Source: Cognatundibacterium squillarum
Lineage (GTDB): Bacteria > Pseudomonadota > Gammaproteobacteria > Burkholderiales > Burkholderiaceae_D
Length of the DNA stretch: 64,000 nt
NCBI RefSeq assembly: GCF_014652435.1
Contig: NZ_BMYU01000001.1
Span: 558,001-622,000, forward strand
Reading direction: 5' to 3'
Shown here: positions 17,218-26,577 of the stretch, piece after piece
Layout of the letters: every line of letters starts with the position of its first letter
Numbering within the stretch: position 1 is the stretch's first letter
Notes under the pieces: model-generated
What the model saw: the letters and a program-made list of their open reading frames with translations, nothing else
What the model was told of the DNA's origin: nothing
The model's database searches: none
Made by a program: the position numbers and the translations under genes

Positions 17218-20200
17218 TTACTCATGGTTGTGATTGTGCGAATAATCGATCGCATCCACTGGTGCATTCGCGCCCTGCTTGCCTTCAAAGAAGAATGGCT
17301 TGCGTGGTTTGGCGCCTTTGCCTTGCGGATTCATGGTCGCGGTATCGTACAGGCGGCCATTAATCATCACGTGAGTTAAACGATCCGACTGACGGATATC
17401 TGCCACCGGATTGCCATCCACCACCATCAGGTCAGCCAGCTTACCGACTTCCAGCGAACCGACGTCTTTATCCAGTCCCAGATATTTTGCGCCATTCAGC
17501 GTGGCACTGCGGATGGCTTCCATCGGTGTCATACCGCCCATCACCAGTGTCCACATTTCCCAGTGTGCAGCCAGACCTTCACGCTGACCGTGTGCGCCCA
17601 GATTCACCGGCACACCGGCACGCTGCAGTTCGGTTGCCACTTTGGCGGCTTTGATCACGTTGAAATCTTCTTCCGGCGCAGTTTCGCGACGCACACTGCG
17701 CGGTTGCAGCACAGTGCGCGGCACGTATTTCGACAGAATCGGATGTTCCCAGACATTGGTGCGCGCATACCAGTAATGTTCGCCATCCAGACCGCCGTAA
17801 GCCACGCCCAGCGTCGGCGTGTAACCGACCGCCGTTTGCGACCACAACTGGCGCACATCATCATAGATATTCGCCACCGGCAACGCATGTTCAACACCGG
17901 TATGCCCGTCCACCACCATAGTCATATTGTGCTGGAACAGCGAACCGCCCTCCGGCACCACCATCATGCCTGTCTGACGCGCCGCTTCCAGAATTTGCTG
18001 ACGCTGTTCGCGGCGCGGCTGATTATAGCTTTTCACAGAAATCGCACCGGCAGCTTTCATACGCTTCAGGTGTGTCAGCGCATCATCGTAATTGTTTACC
18101 ACGGCGCTGAAATTACTCTTTGCACCGTAGAGTATCGTACCGGTCGAGAAAATACGCGGCGCCACCACCAGACCGGCTTTCTGCATTTCACTGTGAGTAA
18201 AAATCGTGCCGGTATCATTCGAAGGATCGTGAATCGTGGTCACACCAAACGCCAGCGAGGCATAATCAATCCAGCTTTGCTGCGGAATAATGCCGTCTTC
18301 ACCCATGCCGCCATGCCAGTGCACATCCACAATACCCGGCAAAATGGTTTTACCACTGACATCCACACGCTCCGCACCGGCTGGCACAGCGATGTCCGCT
18401 GCTTTGCCTATCGCTTTGATACGGTTGTTTTCAATCACGATGCGGCCCTGCTCGATGACCTCATCACCGCGCATGGTCACAATACGCGCACCATCCAGAA
18501 CTTTGATGCCGGTCGGCTTATCTGCCTGCATACGCAAACCGATTTCCAGTCCACGTTCAGGATTCGGCGCTGCTTTCGCATCGGCGGCCGCACCTGCCTG
18601 CCACGGGAACGCATCTTTCAGCTCACGGGTGAACAATTCATTCCCCAGCGCAAAATGCAGCTTGCGACCATCGCCGGACCAATGCAGATACTGACCGGCA
18701 TTCACATCTAACTGTTTTACCGGCAGCGCATCCATGTTTTTACCGATAGTGACGGGCTTACCGGCTTGAGGTAACGGCGTCACATACGCGTGGAATCGTT
18801 CACCGAAGGCCAGCCACTGACCATCCGGCGACAAGGCAAATTCACCGGCGAATTCACTCTTCGCGACCGGCGCTTCCTGATGGGACTGCAAATCGAGGCG
18901 CACTAAGGATGTGGTCCAGTCAACTTCACCACTGTATTTGGTACGGCTGACATACAGCACATCGGAGCGGTCTGCCCATTGCGGATTGTTTCCCTCTTCC
19001 GTGACCAGTTTCGCCTCGCCACTGCCGTCCGCCGCTGTCACATACACACCGGTTTCCATGCCATGCCATGGCGTCGTCAGGTAACCACCTTTAGATTTTA
19101 CGAAGCTGACCGATTTGCCATCCGGCGAGAATGCCGGTTGCAGATATTTACCCGGCGCTTTGGTGATTACCGTTTCCTTACCGCTGGAAACATCCAGCAC
19201 GCGCACACTGCCAAGTTGCTGATCATCCCAGGTCGTGAAAACCAGCTTTTTACCATCACGCGAAAAACGCGGGAAGTATTCAAAATGATCTGCCTGACGG
19301 GTTATGCGACGCGGTGTGCCATTTGGTAAATCACGCAGATACAAATGGCCCATCGCGGAGTACACCACTTTATCGCCCGCCGGTGACACATTCACCCAGC
19401 GCAACTGGTGCACTTCGAACTGATCCGGCGCGACTTCATGCGCAAAACGTAATGCAGGACGGACTTCGCGGCTGTCTTTGACGTGGAAGGCAATCTCTTT
19501 CGCGCCGCCTTTGAAAGGATCCACCCGCCAGATACGGCCTTTGGCCCAGACCACAATTTCCTTACTGCCCGGTGTCCATGCGAATGCCGGATACACGCCG
19601 TGAATTGCCCACGATTCCTGCATGTCACGTTCCAGCTCCGGCCATGCAGCACGCTCTTCACCGGTTTGCAAATCTTTCAGGAATAAAGTGGACTGATTAC
19701 GGATGCGGCGCACGAATGCCAGATAACGGCCATCCGGCGAAGGAACAGGACGTACCGCACCGCCCGGGCCACCGGCAACGGCTTTGACTTTACCGTCGCG
19801 CAAATCTTTGCGGAAAATCTGGTAAATCTGGTTGTTTGAATCCTTGTTGTATTCAAACGCCGTTCCGCCGGTGGTGTCCTGCGAGTAGTACACATAACGG
19901 CCATCCGGCGAAAATGCCGGTTCACCCAGATCTTTTTGCCAGCTCGGTTTTTCATTCAGCTGAATACCTGCACCGCCATTGACGTGGTACATCCAGATTT
20001 CACCGGAACCCAGCGAACGGGTGCCGCTGTAATGCTTGCGTGCGGCGATGTACTGACCATTCGGATGCCAGACCGGATTATTCAGCAAGCGGAAATCTTC
20101 TTTGGTGATCGCGCGCGCGTCGCTGCCATCGGCATTCATGACCCAGATATTGTCACCGCCGCCCGCATCCGACATAAATGCGATCTTTTTACCGTCCGGC

Positions 20201-20496
20201 GAAAATTTAGGCTGCATTTCCCACGCCACCGAATGCGTCAGCGCTTTCGCTTCCCCGCCCTCGGCAGGCATCAGATAGATATCACCGAGCAGATCAAAGG
20301 TGATCCATTTGCCATCCGGGCTGATATCCACACTCATCCAGGTGCCGGTACGGGTATCAATACCAACCGTTTTTGCCTCACCGGGTGGCTGATTCACATT
20401 CCATTTTGGTTTTTCAGCTGGCTTGCTGTCTGCTGCAACAGCGGGCATCGCAAACAAACTGGCAATCGCCAGTGAGATCAGGCTGGTTTTGAACAT
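17218..20496 (-). CDS. Exported TolB-propeller / amidohydrolase fusion protein
   Basis: A 1092-residue protein with a signal peptide (cleavage near VAA/DSK, residue 22). Residues 60-640 carry repeated SPDG motifs of a PD40/TolB-like beta-propeller. Residues about 700-1060 form an amidohydrolase domain. Metal ligands are visible in DVHWHGG and GVEHALP, with the conserved NGAKYLGL and ADLMVVDGNP near the end. Such periplasmic fusions are common in heterotrophic proteobacteria and are thought to hydrolyse peptides or cyclic amides; the substrate here is unknown. The ATG at 20496 has GGAG upstream, and the longer frame to 20616 adds no signal sequence. Confidence 0.88.
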   Translation of the reverse strand: MFKTSLISLAIASLFAMPAVAADSKPAEKPKWNVNQPPGEAKTVGIDTRTGTWMSVDISPDGKWITFDLLGDIYLMPAEGGEAKALTHSVAWEMQPKFSPDGKKIAFMSDAGGGDNIWVMNADGSDARAITKEDFRLLNNPVWHPNGQYIAARKHYSGTRSLGSGEIWMYHVNGGAGIQLNEKPSWQKDLGEPAFSPDGRYVYYSQDTTGGTAFEYNKDSNNQIYQIFRKDLRDGKVKAVAGGPGGAVRPVPSPDGRYLAFVRRIRNQSTLFLKDLQTGEERAAWPELERDMQESWAIHGVYPAFAWTPGSKEIVVWAKGRIWRVDPFKGGAKEIAFHVKDSREVRPALRFAHEVAPDQFEVHQLRWVNVSPAGDKVVYSAMGHLYLRDLPNGTPRRITRQADHFEYFPRFSRDGKKLVFTTWDDQQLGSVRVLDVSSGKETVITKAPGKYLQPAFSPDGKSVSFVKSKGGYLTTPWHGMETGVYVTAADGSGEAKLVTEEGNNPQWADRSDVLYVSRTKYSGEVDWTTSLVRLDLQSHQEAPVAKSEFAGEFALSPDGQWLAFGERFHAYVTPLPQAGKPVTIGKNMDALPVKQLDVNAGQYLHWSGDGRKLHFALGNELFTRELKDAFPWQAGAAADAKAAPNPERGLEIGLRMQADKPTGIKVLDGARIVTMRGDEVIEQGRIVIENNRIKAIGKAADIAVPAGAERVDVSGKTILPGIVDVHWHGGMGEDGIIPQQSWIDYASLAFGVTTIHDPSNDTGTIFTHSEMQKAGLVVAPRIFSTGTILYGAKSNFSAVVNNYDDALTHLKRMKAAGAISVKSYNQPRREQRQQILEAARQTGMMVVPEGGSLFQHNMTMVVDGHTGVEHALPVANIYDDVRQLWSQTAVGYTPTLGVAYGGLDGEHYWYARTNVWEHPILSKYVPRTVLQPRSVRRETAPEEDFNVIKAAKVATELQRAGVPVNLGAHGQREGLAAHWEMWTLVMGGMTPMEAIRSATLNGAKYLGLDKDVGSLEVGKLADLMVVDGNPVADIRQSDRLTHVMINGRLYDTATMNPQGKGAKPRKPFFFEGKQGANAPVDAIDYSHNHNHE

Positions 20497-21227
20497 GCTG
20501 CATTTTCTCCGTTGAATTTTTGTTTTGTAGCGCGGCAATCTTACTGACTGCCAGACGGTGCCGGACCAGCGCAGTTTCCGCACATTCACAGTGCAAAAAC
20601 ATCCCGCCGGTTGCACCTGATTTCGGTGTTTTATTCGGGTGCGGCGTTCAGACGAAAACCCGGAAGCAAAGTTCCTGAAAATTTTTTTGCATATCAGCGG
20701 TGTAAGCGTCTTTTCTGAGGCTTGGAAATACTATCCGGCACAATGAAGCGCCTTTCTGTGCATCTTTACACTATTTTCAAACACTGTTTTTCATATTTAT
20801 TTTGCATTATTGCTGCACCATTTTTGTGCAATCATAAAATGATGAAAATATGGTCAAAACCGGTGCAATTCTGTGTTTTGTGCAGTTTTACGCACCTAGA
20901 CGCCTTAATTACCAAAGCTTATATGGGTATTCGTGAAACTTATTTTGCATGAAAACCTTTTTTCACCTTGTCGCAAAAAACGAACAAAAAAACGACAATT
21001 TTTTATCAAATATTCATCGTTTTAAATAAATTTCGTCAGTTTTTGGAAACAAAACGTTACTATTAATTTTGGGGCGGAAATTTTTTCTCAGCGAGGGGGA
21101 TCTCGCGGGGGAGAAGAAGTAGCAAATCAGTTCCACCATCGTCTGAAAAGGCGAACAAAAGATGCAGGCAAGCCCTGTCAAATCCCGGCAAAACGTACGG
21201 GTTTTCTTATAACTGGAGAGTTAAAGA
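20497..21227. other. Gene-free, AT-rich regulatory region upstream of the TonB receptor
   Basis: About 730 bp separate the divergent amidohydrolase and TonB-receptor genes. The middle part (20740-21070) is AT-rich and holds an NtrC-like palindrome and other GTGCA half-sites. The last 150 bases look like an untranslated leader rich in GGGG and purines that ends in a good RBS. A possible 76-residue frame at 20722-20952 has no RBS or recognisable domain. Confidence 0.6.
20814..20830. promoter_or_regulatory. NtrC-like palindrome
   Basis: TGCACCATTTTTGTGCA has the 17-bp layout of NtrC sites (TGCAC-N7-GTGCA). Two further GTGCA-type half-sites follow within 70 bases. No sigma-54 promoter with correct spacing was found downstream, so nitrogen control is only a possibility. 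Confidence 0.35.
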
Positions 21228-24056
21228 ATGAAATTAACTAAAATTACTCTGGCGCTGGCAGCTATCGGTATGTCTACCGTTGCCTTCGCACAAGAGAAAA
21301 CTGAGACCACGGAGAAGATTCAGAAAGTTGAAGTGACTGGTACAAGTATTAAACGTACCAACACTGAAACAGCTTCCCCTGTTCAGGTGATCAAAGCCGA
21401 AGACATCAAACGTTCCGGCGCATCGAACATGACCGAACTGTTGCAGACTATCCCTGCAATCACTTCCGGTGGTCAGAATGACTTCACTTCCGGTAACGGT
21501 TTTGCTGCAGGTACGGCAACTGCATCCCTGCGTGGTATGGGCTCGGCATCGACCCTGACCCTGATCAACGGCCGCCGTATGGCAGCGACTGCAACTGCAG
21601 ATCCTAACTCTGGTCAGTCCACCCTGTACAACATCAACAACATCCCGATGTCCGCGATTGAGCGTATCGAAGTTGTGAAAGACGGTGCATCCGCTGTTTA
21701 CGGCTCTGACGCGATTGCCGGTGTTGTTAACATTATTCTGAAAAAAGAATACACAGGCTTCGAAGCAACTGCGACCGAAACTGGCGCAACCCAAGGCGGC
21801 TTCAAAAACCACAATATCTCTCTGTTCGGTGGCTGGGGCGATGTTGAAACAAACGGTTTCAATGTGATGGTTGGTCTGGATGCATCCAAGCGTCCTGGCA
21901 CCAAGTACACCAAAACCGGCGGTCTGAACATGAACGCGGTGAATCTGGGTAGCTTCTCCGGTGGTTCCCAAACCGACCCTGATTCTGCAATCACATACAC
22001 ACCAAACTTCTACCCTGAATCGGCAAAAGGCAGCGGCGCGTTCCTGACAACGTCCCCACTGACACCGACCAAGTGTCCTGCAAATCAGATCAGCACAACA
22101 TGGTTCGCCACTGGCAAACCAACTTGCGTAATGGATCTGAGCCAGTTCGGTTACCACACAACACCATCCAAATCTGCAAACCTGTTCTCACGTATCTCGT
22201 TTAACGTGAACAAAGACATTCAGGGTTATGTAGAGGCAAGCTACTCCCGTCTGGAAAATGACTTCCCAGGTGGCGGTGGTTTCGCAACATTGTCCAGCAG
22301 CCTGTCTACCTGGTTTGACCCGGCAGGTAACCGCCGTTCGTTCCGCTTCGTTATGCCAGCGAACCATCCTGACAATCCACTGTTCCAGGCAGATCCGAAT
22401 AACCAGCTGCGCGTTGTTACCGGCGCACGTCTGGCTGACATCGCTGCAGGCACATACGTTACTCAGGACACTTACCGTATCGTCGGTGGTCTGAGCGGCA
22501 CACACTTCGGCTGGGACTGGCAGTCTGGCGTTCTGCTGAACCAATCCAAACGTGATCAGCGTGAAACCGGTATGATCAATTCCGTCACTGCACAAGCAGC
22601 ACTGGAACAATACCGCTTCGGCGGCAGCAACAGCGCTGCTCTGCTGGCACAAATCAGCCCTGAAGCACTGTCTACCGGTAAAACAAAAGTTAACTCTGTT
22701 GACTTTAAAGCTTCCCGTGAATACGGTGCTTTGCCAGGTGGCGCAGTTGGTATCGCTGCTGGCGCTGAATTCCGTAAAGAATCCATCGATATGACACCTG
22801 ATGCCAACCTGGCAGCTGGTAACTTCGTTGGTCGCGGTGGTTCTTCTGCTACTGGTTCCCGCAATGTTTCTTCTCTGTTCACAGAGCTGAATCTGCCAGT
22901 ATGGAAAACTATCAATATCGAAGCAGCGGTTCGTTATGACCGTTACAGCGATTACGGTTCTTCCACAACACCAAAACTGGGCTTCAAATACACACCAATT
23001 CCGGAACTGAGCATCCGCGGTACTGTTGCTGAAGGCTTCCGTGCACCTGGCCTGACACAGATTTCCAAATCTAACGTGTCCAGCTTCCAGTCCATTTCCA
23101 CATGGCGCGACAACGTTCGCTGCCCGGGCGGTAAAGTGATCCCTGGTGCAACTGGCTACGAAAGCGCAAATGAATGTAACGCAGCTTCCAGCTCCGCAAC
23201 ACGTACTATTGCGTCCTTCATCGTTGCAAATCCGGATCTGAAACCAGAAACATCCCGCAGCAAAACGCTGGGGCTGGTATTTGCTCCGACAAACAGCCTG
23301 AGCGCAACACTGGATATCTATGAAATCAGCCGCAAAAACGAAGTTGATCGTCTGAGCTCTAACGACATCCTGCGTAAGCTGTACCAGGAAGGTAATACTT
23401 TCTACAACGACGTGGTATTCCGCAGCCCTGATCCTGCTACTCAGCTGAAAGATGCTGCCGGCAATCCGATCCCAGGCACTGGCACTATCGTTGGTGTAAA
23501 ACGTAAATACCTGAACCTGGGTGAAACCATCGTTAAAGGTGTGGATCTGGACATTACCTACAAAGCTAATCTCGGCTCTCTGGGTAAAGTAACAACCTCC
23601 CTGTTCGCTGGTTACAACGACAGCTACAAGTTCCAGCGTGAAGTCGGTAACCCATACGTTGACGAAGCAGGTACTGAAGTTGCTCCACGTCTGAAATCCC
23701 GTGTAAACGTCAGCTGGGAAAAAGGCGACTACACTGTGTTTGGCTCGATGAACTACACCAGCGATTACAGCCTGGCAAGCTTCAACACCACTACCGGTGT
23801 GAAGACTGAATGTCCGGCATCTGTATCCGTTGCTCCGTACACCATCACCAATCCAGGTTGCCGCGTTCCTGCAGACTACACGTTTGACTTCGGCGCAAGC
23901 TACAAAGGCTTCAAAAACCTGACTCTGCGTGCAACTATCCGTAATATGTTTGATCGTGCTGCACCATACGATCCATACTACACCTACTACAACACCGTTC
24001 TGGCTAACCCGAATGGTCGTCGTTTCTCTGTTTCCGCAAACTACAAATTCTTCTGA
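21228..24056 (+). CDS. TonB-dependent outer-membrane receptor
   Basis: A 942-residue receptor for energised uptake across the outer membrane. The signal peptide ends at AFA/QEK (residue 21). A TonB-box-like stretch (VEVTGTSIKR) follows. The plug domain lies at about 50-170 (PVQVIKAEDIKRSG, LTLINGRRM, VVKDGASAVYGSDAIAGVVNI). The beta-barrel runs to a C-terminal Phe (SANYKFF). It belongs to the large catabolic receptor group that lacks a SusD partner. It has a GGAG RBS. Its codon use is T-richer and more uniform than that of its neighbours, suggesting high expression. The substrate is unknown; the adjacent DUF5916 and amidohydrolase genes hint at peptides or glycans. Confidence 0.93.
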   Translation: MKLTKITLALAAIGMSTVAFAQEKTETTEKIQKVEVTGTSIKRTNTETASPVQVIKAEDIKRSGASNMTELLQTIPAITSGGQNDFTSGNGFAAGTATASLRGMGSASTLTLINGRRMAATATADPNSGQSTLYNINNIPMSAIERIEVVKDGASAVYGSDAIAGVVNIILKKEYTGFEATATETGATQGGFKNHNISLFGGWGDVETNGFNVMVGLDASKRPGTKYTKTGGLNMNAVNLGSFSGGSQTDPDSAITYTPNFYPESAKGSGAFLTTSPLTPTKCPANQISTTWFATGKPTCVMDLSQFGYHTTPSKSANLFSRISFNVNKDIQGYVEASYSRLENDFPGGGGFATLSSSLSTWFDPAGNRRSFRFVMPANHPDNPLFQADPNNQLRVVTGARLADIAAGTYVTQDTYRIVGGLSGTHFGWDWQSGVLLNQSKRDQRETGMINSVTAQAALEQYRFGGSNSAALLAQISPEALSTGKTKVNSVDFKASREYGALPGGAVGIAAGAEFRKESIDMTPDANLAAGNFVGRGGSSATGSRNVSSLFTELNLPVWKTINIEAAVRYDRYSDYGSSTTPKLGFKYTPIPELSIRGTVAEGFRAPGLTQISKSNVSSFQSISTWRDNVRCPGGKVIPGATGYESANECNAASSSATRTIASFIVANPDLKPETSRSKTLGLVFAPTNSLSATLDIYEISRKNEVDRLSSNDILRKLYQEGNTFYNDVVFRSPDPATQLKDAAGNPIPGTGTIVGVKRKYLNLGETIVKGVDLDITYKANLGSLGKVTTSLFAGYNDSYKFQREVGNPYVDEAGTEVAPRLKSRVNVSWEKGDYTVFGSMNYTSDYSLASFNTTTGVKTECPASVSVAPYTITNPGCRVPADYTFDFGASYKGFKNLTLRATIRNMFDRAAPYDPYYTYYNTVLANPNGRRFSVSANYKFF

Positions 24057-24081
24057 TTTGGCAGTTTAAAGACAGTGAGTT

Positions 24082-24112
24082 AAAAAGCCCGGTCTCTGAT
24101 CGGGCTTTTTTT
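24082..24112 (+). terminator. Terminator of the TonB receptor gene
   Basis: A 10-bp stem (aaaaagcccg / cgggcttttt) with a 9-nt loop and trailing T run, 26 bases after the stop. Confidence 0.9.
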
Positions 24113-24243
24113 ATATCCGGAGAAAATCGGGGTGAGAAGAAAATATCTCTGAAAACAGGGCACAACACCGGAACTTACATTTCCGTTTTACGATCAGAGC
24201 AGGCAAGCATCAACGATGCAGACGCACATTCCCAATATCAATA

Positions 24244-26496
24244 ATGACATTCAGAAAAAAAACCTTACTCGCCTGCCTGCTAACATCCGCTTTTTTCGGC
24301 ACGATGACTTCCGGGGCACACGCGCAAACACAAAGCTTTCAGGCGGTTCGCATTCCGGATAATGCCCCCAAAATCAATATCGACGGAAAACTGAATGATC
24401 CTTTATGGCAGTCAGCACCGGTGTCAGATACTTTTTATCAGACGCAACCCATCGATAAGCAAAAGGCGCATCTGAAAACTGAAGTCCGGATACTGTACGA
24501 CGACAAATATTTGTACGTGGGTATCCGTGCTTATGACAACGCGCCTGCAGATATTCGCGCCCCATTTGCGCGTCGGGACAAGGTCAGCATCGATCAGGAT
24601 TTTATTGCCCTTTATATCGATCCCAGCGGCGCACACAAAGCATCTCAGGTGTTTTACGTCAATGCCAGAGGTGCTGTCATGGATGGCATCTACAGTGATA
24701 TGACGGGCGACGATACTGCGCCGGATTACCAGTACGACGTCGCAACTGCAATTGACAACGAAGGCTGGACAGCAGAATACCGGATTCCGTTTTCGGAGAT
24801 TGCTTACAACAAAGATGCGACGCAACCCTGGAGCTTGCTGGTATTAAGGAATATGACCCGGGATCAGCGCTATCGCATGTACAGTGGTGGCGTAACACGT
24901 GCTGCCAGTTGCAATCTGTGCTTTTCTGATCCAGTGACTGGCTTACGCGACTTGCCGTCTGCAAGCAACTGGCATCTGACACCGCAACTGGTGGTGCGCC
25001 GTGCTGAAGACCGCAGCGGCGATCAGGTAACGCGCTCAGCGTCCAGCCGCGATCTGAGTCTGGATCTGAAATTCCGCCCGGATTCTTCAACTACCATCGA
25101 CGGCACGATCAAGCCGGACTTTTCTCAGATTGAACTCGACGCACCGCAATTATCCGGCAATACAAAATTCAGTATTTTTTCACCGGAAAAACGTCCGTTT
25201 TTCCTGGAAGGTGCGGATATTTTCAAAACACCGCTGAACGTTATCAGTACACGCAGCATCGCCAATCCTGATGCCGGTTTGCGATACACGAAAAGGGATG
25301 AGCAGAAAGATATCAGCGTTCTGGTCAGCCGGGATGCTGCAGGTGGCTTAGTATTACTTCCGAACAGTTACTACACCGGGCTGGCGACTTCAGTAACCCG
25401 TTCCGTTGCGACTGATGCACGTGTCAATTTTCGTTTCGGCAATATGTCTGCAGGTGCAGTACTGACGGATCGTAATTACGGTGACGGCCGCGGCTATAAC
25501 CGGGTATTCGGTCCGGATCTGGTATGGCAGGCAGATGAAAACGAGTTATTGCGTATTCAGTTACTTGGCAGTCAGACTACTGCTCAGGCAGGCACTGATG
25601 GCAATCTGCAATCCGGCAATACGACCAGCGGCTATGCCGCCTTTGCTGACTGGTACCGAGGCAATGATGCTTGGTCCTACTCGGCAACGTATAAAGACTT
25701 CAGCAAAAACTTCCGTGCGGACAATGGTTTTTTTGCCCAAACCGGATTCCGCAGTGTCAATGGTGAGCTTGTCAGAAAATGGGGCAAGTATCCCCCGCTG
25801 CATGAACTGAATACCTATTTACAGGCAGAATATAAGCTTGATGCCGATGGAAACCTGATGTCCCAAAGCTTTACACCCGGCATACGGATCGCAAGCCATT
25901 ACGACAGCAGCGCTTATTTTGCAGTCAGCCCTTCGGTGCGTTCGCGTATTCAACGGTTTGGTGAAGCGTATGACACACGTAAAATTCTGACGGGATTTGC
26001 TCTTAGTCCCGGACGCCATCTGGCGCGACTGACAATCGATATGACGTTCGGTGATACGATTGATGTCGATGCGAACCGTATTGGTCGTGGCGGCACACTT
26101 ACCGCAAGCGCCAAAATACGCGCACATGACAGACTGGAAATTGAACCAAGTTACGCAGTAAACTGGATAGATCATCCGGGCAATACAGCAATCAGCCAGA
26201 AAGGGCGTGCATTTACGGAAACAGCAATTCAGTTAAACACCATCGCACACTTCAGCAGCAAGGATACGTTGCGCTGGATTTACCAGGGCAGACATACCTC
26301 CCGCAACCCTTCCCTTTACAACTTCAGCGTGACACCGGACAGTCAGCGTCAGGTGAATTCCGTTGTATATACCCATACACAAGCGCTGGGCAAAGTAATT
26401 TATCTCGGCTGGACACAATCCACGGCGGAAGCAGCCATAACTTCGCCGCGCACAAAACAGCAGGAAATTTTTGCGAAATTTTCCTGGAGGATCTGA
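24244..26496 (+). CDS. CBM9-like / DUF5916 outer-membrane protein
   Basis: A 750-residue exported protein with a signal peptide to about residue 28 (GAHA/QTQ). Residues 35-210 match the CBM9-like carbohydrate-binding domain found in DUF5916 proteins (INIDGKLNDPLWQ, RYLYVGIRAYD-like strand, YRIPFSEIAYN). Residues 210-750 are a predicted beta-barrel with FSPEKRPFFLEGADIF near 315 and an aromatic C-terminus (FSWRI). These proteins commonly travel with TonB receptors and peptidases; their role is unproven. It has no good RBS and its own gap to the TonB gene, so it may be separately transcribed. Confidence 0.85.
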   Translation: MTFRKKTLLACLLTSAFFGTMTSGAHAQTQSFQAVRIPDNAPKINIDGKLNDPLWQSAPVSDTFYQTQPIDKQKAHLKTEVRILYDDKYLYVGIRAYDNAPADIRAPFARRDKVSIDQDFIALYIDPSGAHKASQVFYVNARGAVMDGIYSDMTGDDTAPDYQYDVATAIDNEGWTAEYRIPFSEIAYNKDATQPWSLLVLRNMTRDQRYRMYSGGVTRAASCNLCFSDPVTGLRDLPSASNWHLTPQLVVRRAEDRSGDQVTRSASSRDLSLDLKFRPDSSTTIDGTIKPDFSQIELDAPQLSGNTKFSIFSPEKRPFFLEGADIFKTPLNVISTRSIANPDAGLRYTKRDEQKDISVLVSRDAAGGLVLLPNSYYTGLATSVTRSVATDARVNFRFGNMSAGAVLTDRNYGDGRGYNRVFGPDLVWQADENELLRIQLLGSQTTAQAGTDGNLQSGNTTSGYAAFADWYRGNDAWSYSATYKDFSKNFRADNGFFAQTGFRSVNGELVRKWGKYPPLHELNTYLQAEYKLDADGNLMSQSFTPGIRIASHYDSSAYFAVSPSVRSRIQRFGEAYDTRKILTGFALSPGRHLARLTIDMTFGDTIDVDANRIGRGGTLTASAKIRAHDRLEIEPSYAVNWIDHPGNTAISQKGRAFTETAIQLNTIAHFSSKDTLRWIYQGRHTSRNPSLYNFSVTPDSQRQVNSVVYTHTQALGKVIYLGWTQSTAEAAITSPRTKQQEIFAKFSWRI

Positions 26497-26531
26497 TTGC
26501 ATATTCAGATCAATAGAAAACCGACAGAAAC

Positions 26532-26562
26532 AAAAACGGCCTCCTTACGGAAGCCGTTTTTT
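26532..26562. terminator. Bidirectional terminator between converging genes
   Basis: Stem aaaaacggc.tcc / gga.gccgttttt with a 4-nt loop, one internal mismatch and T runs both ways. It serves the DUF5916 gene and the hydroxyproline-type operon. Confidence 0.87.
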
Positions 26563-26577
26563 ATGAAACAAACAGAA

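Noticed and set aside
20722-20952. 76-codon frame upstream of the TonB receptor
   Set aside because: No RBS, AT-rich composition and no recognisable domain; the region looks regulatory.
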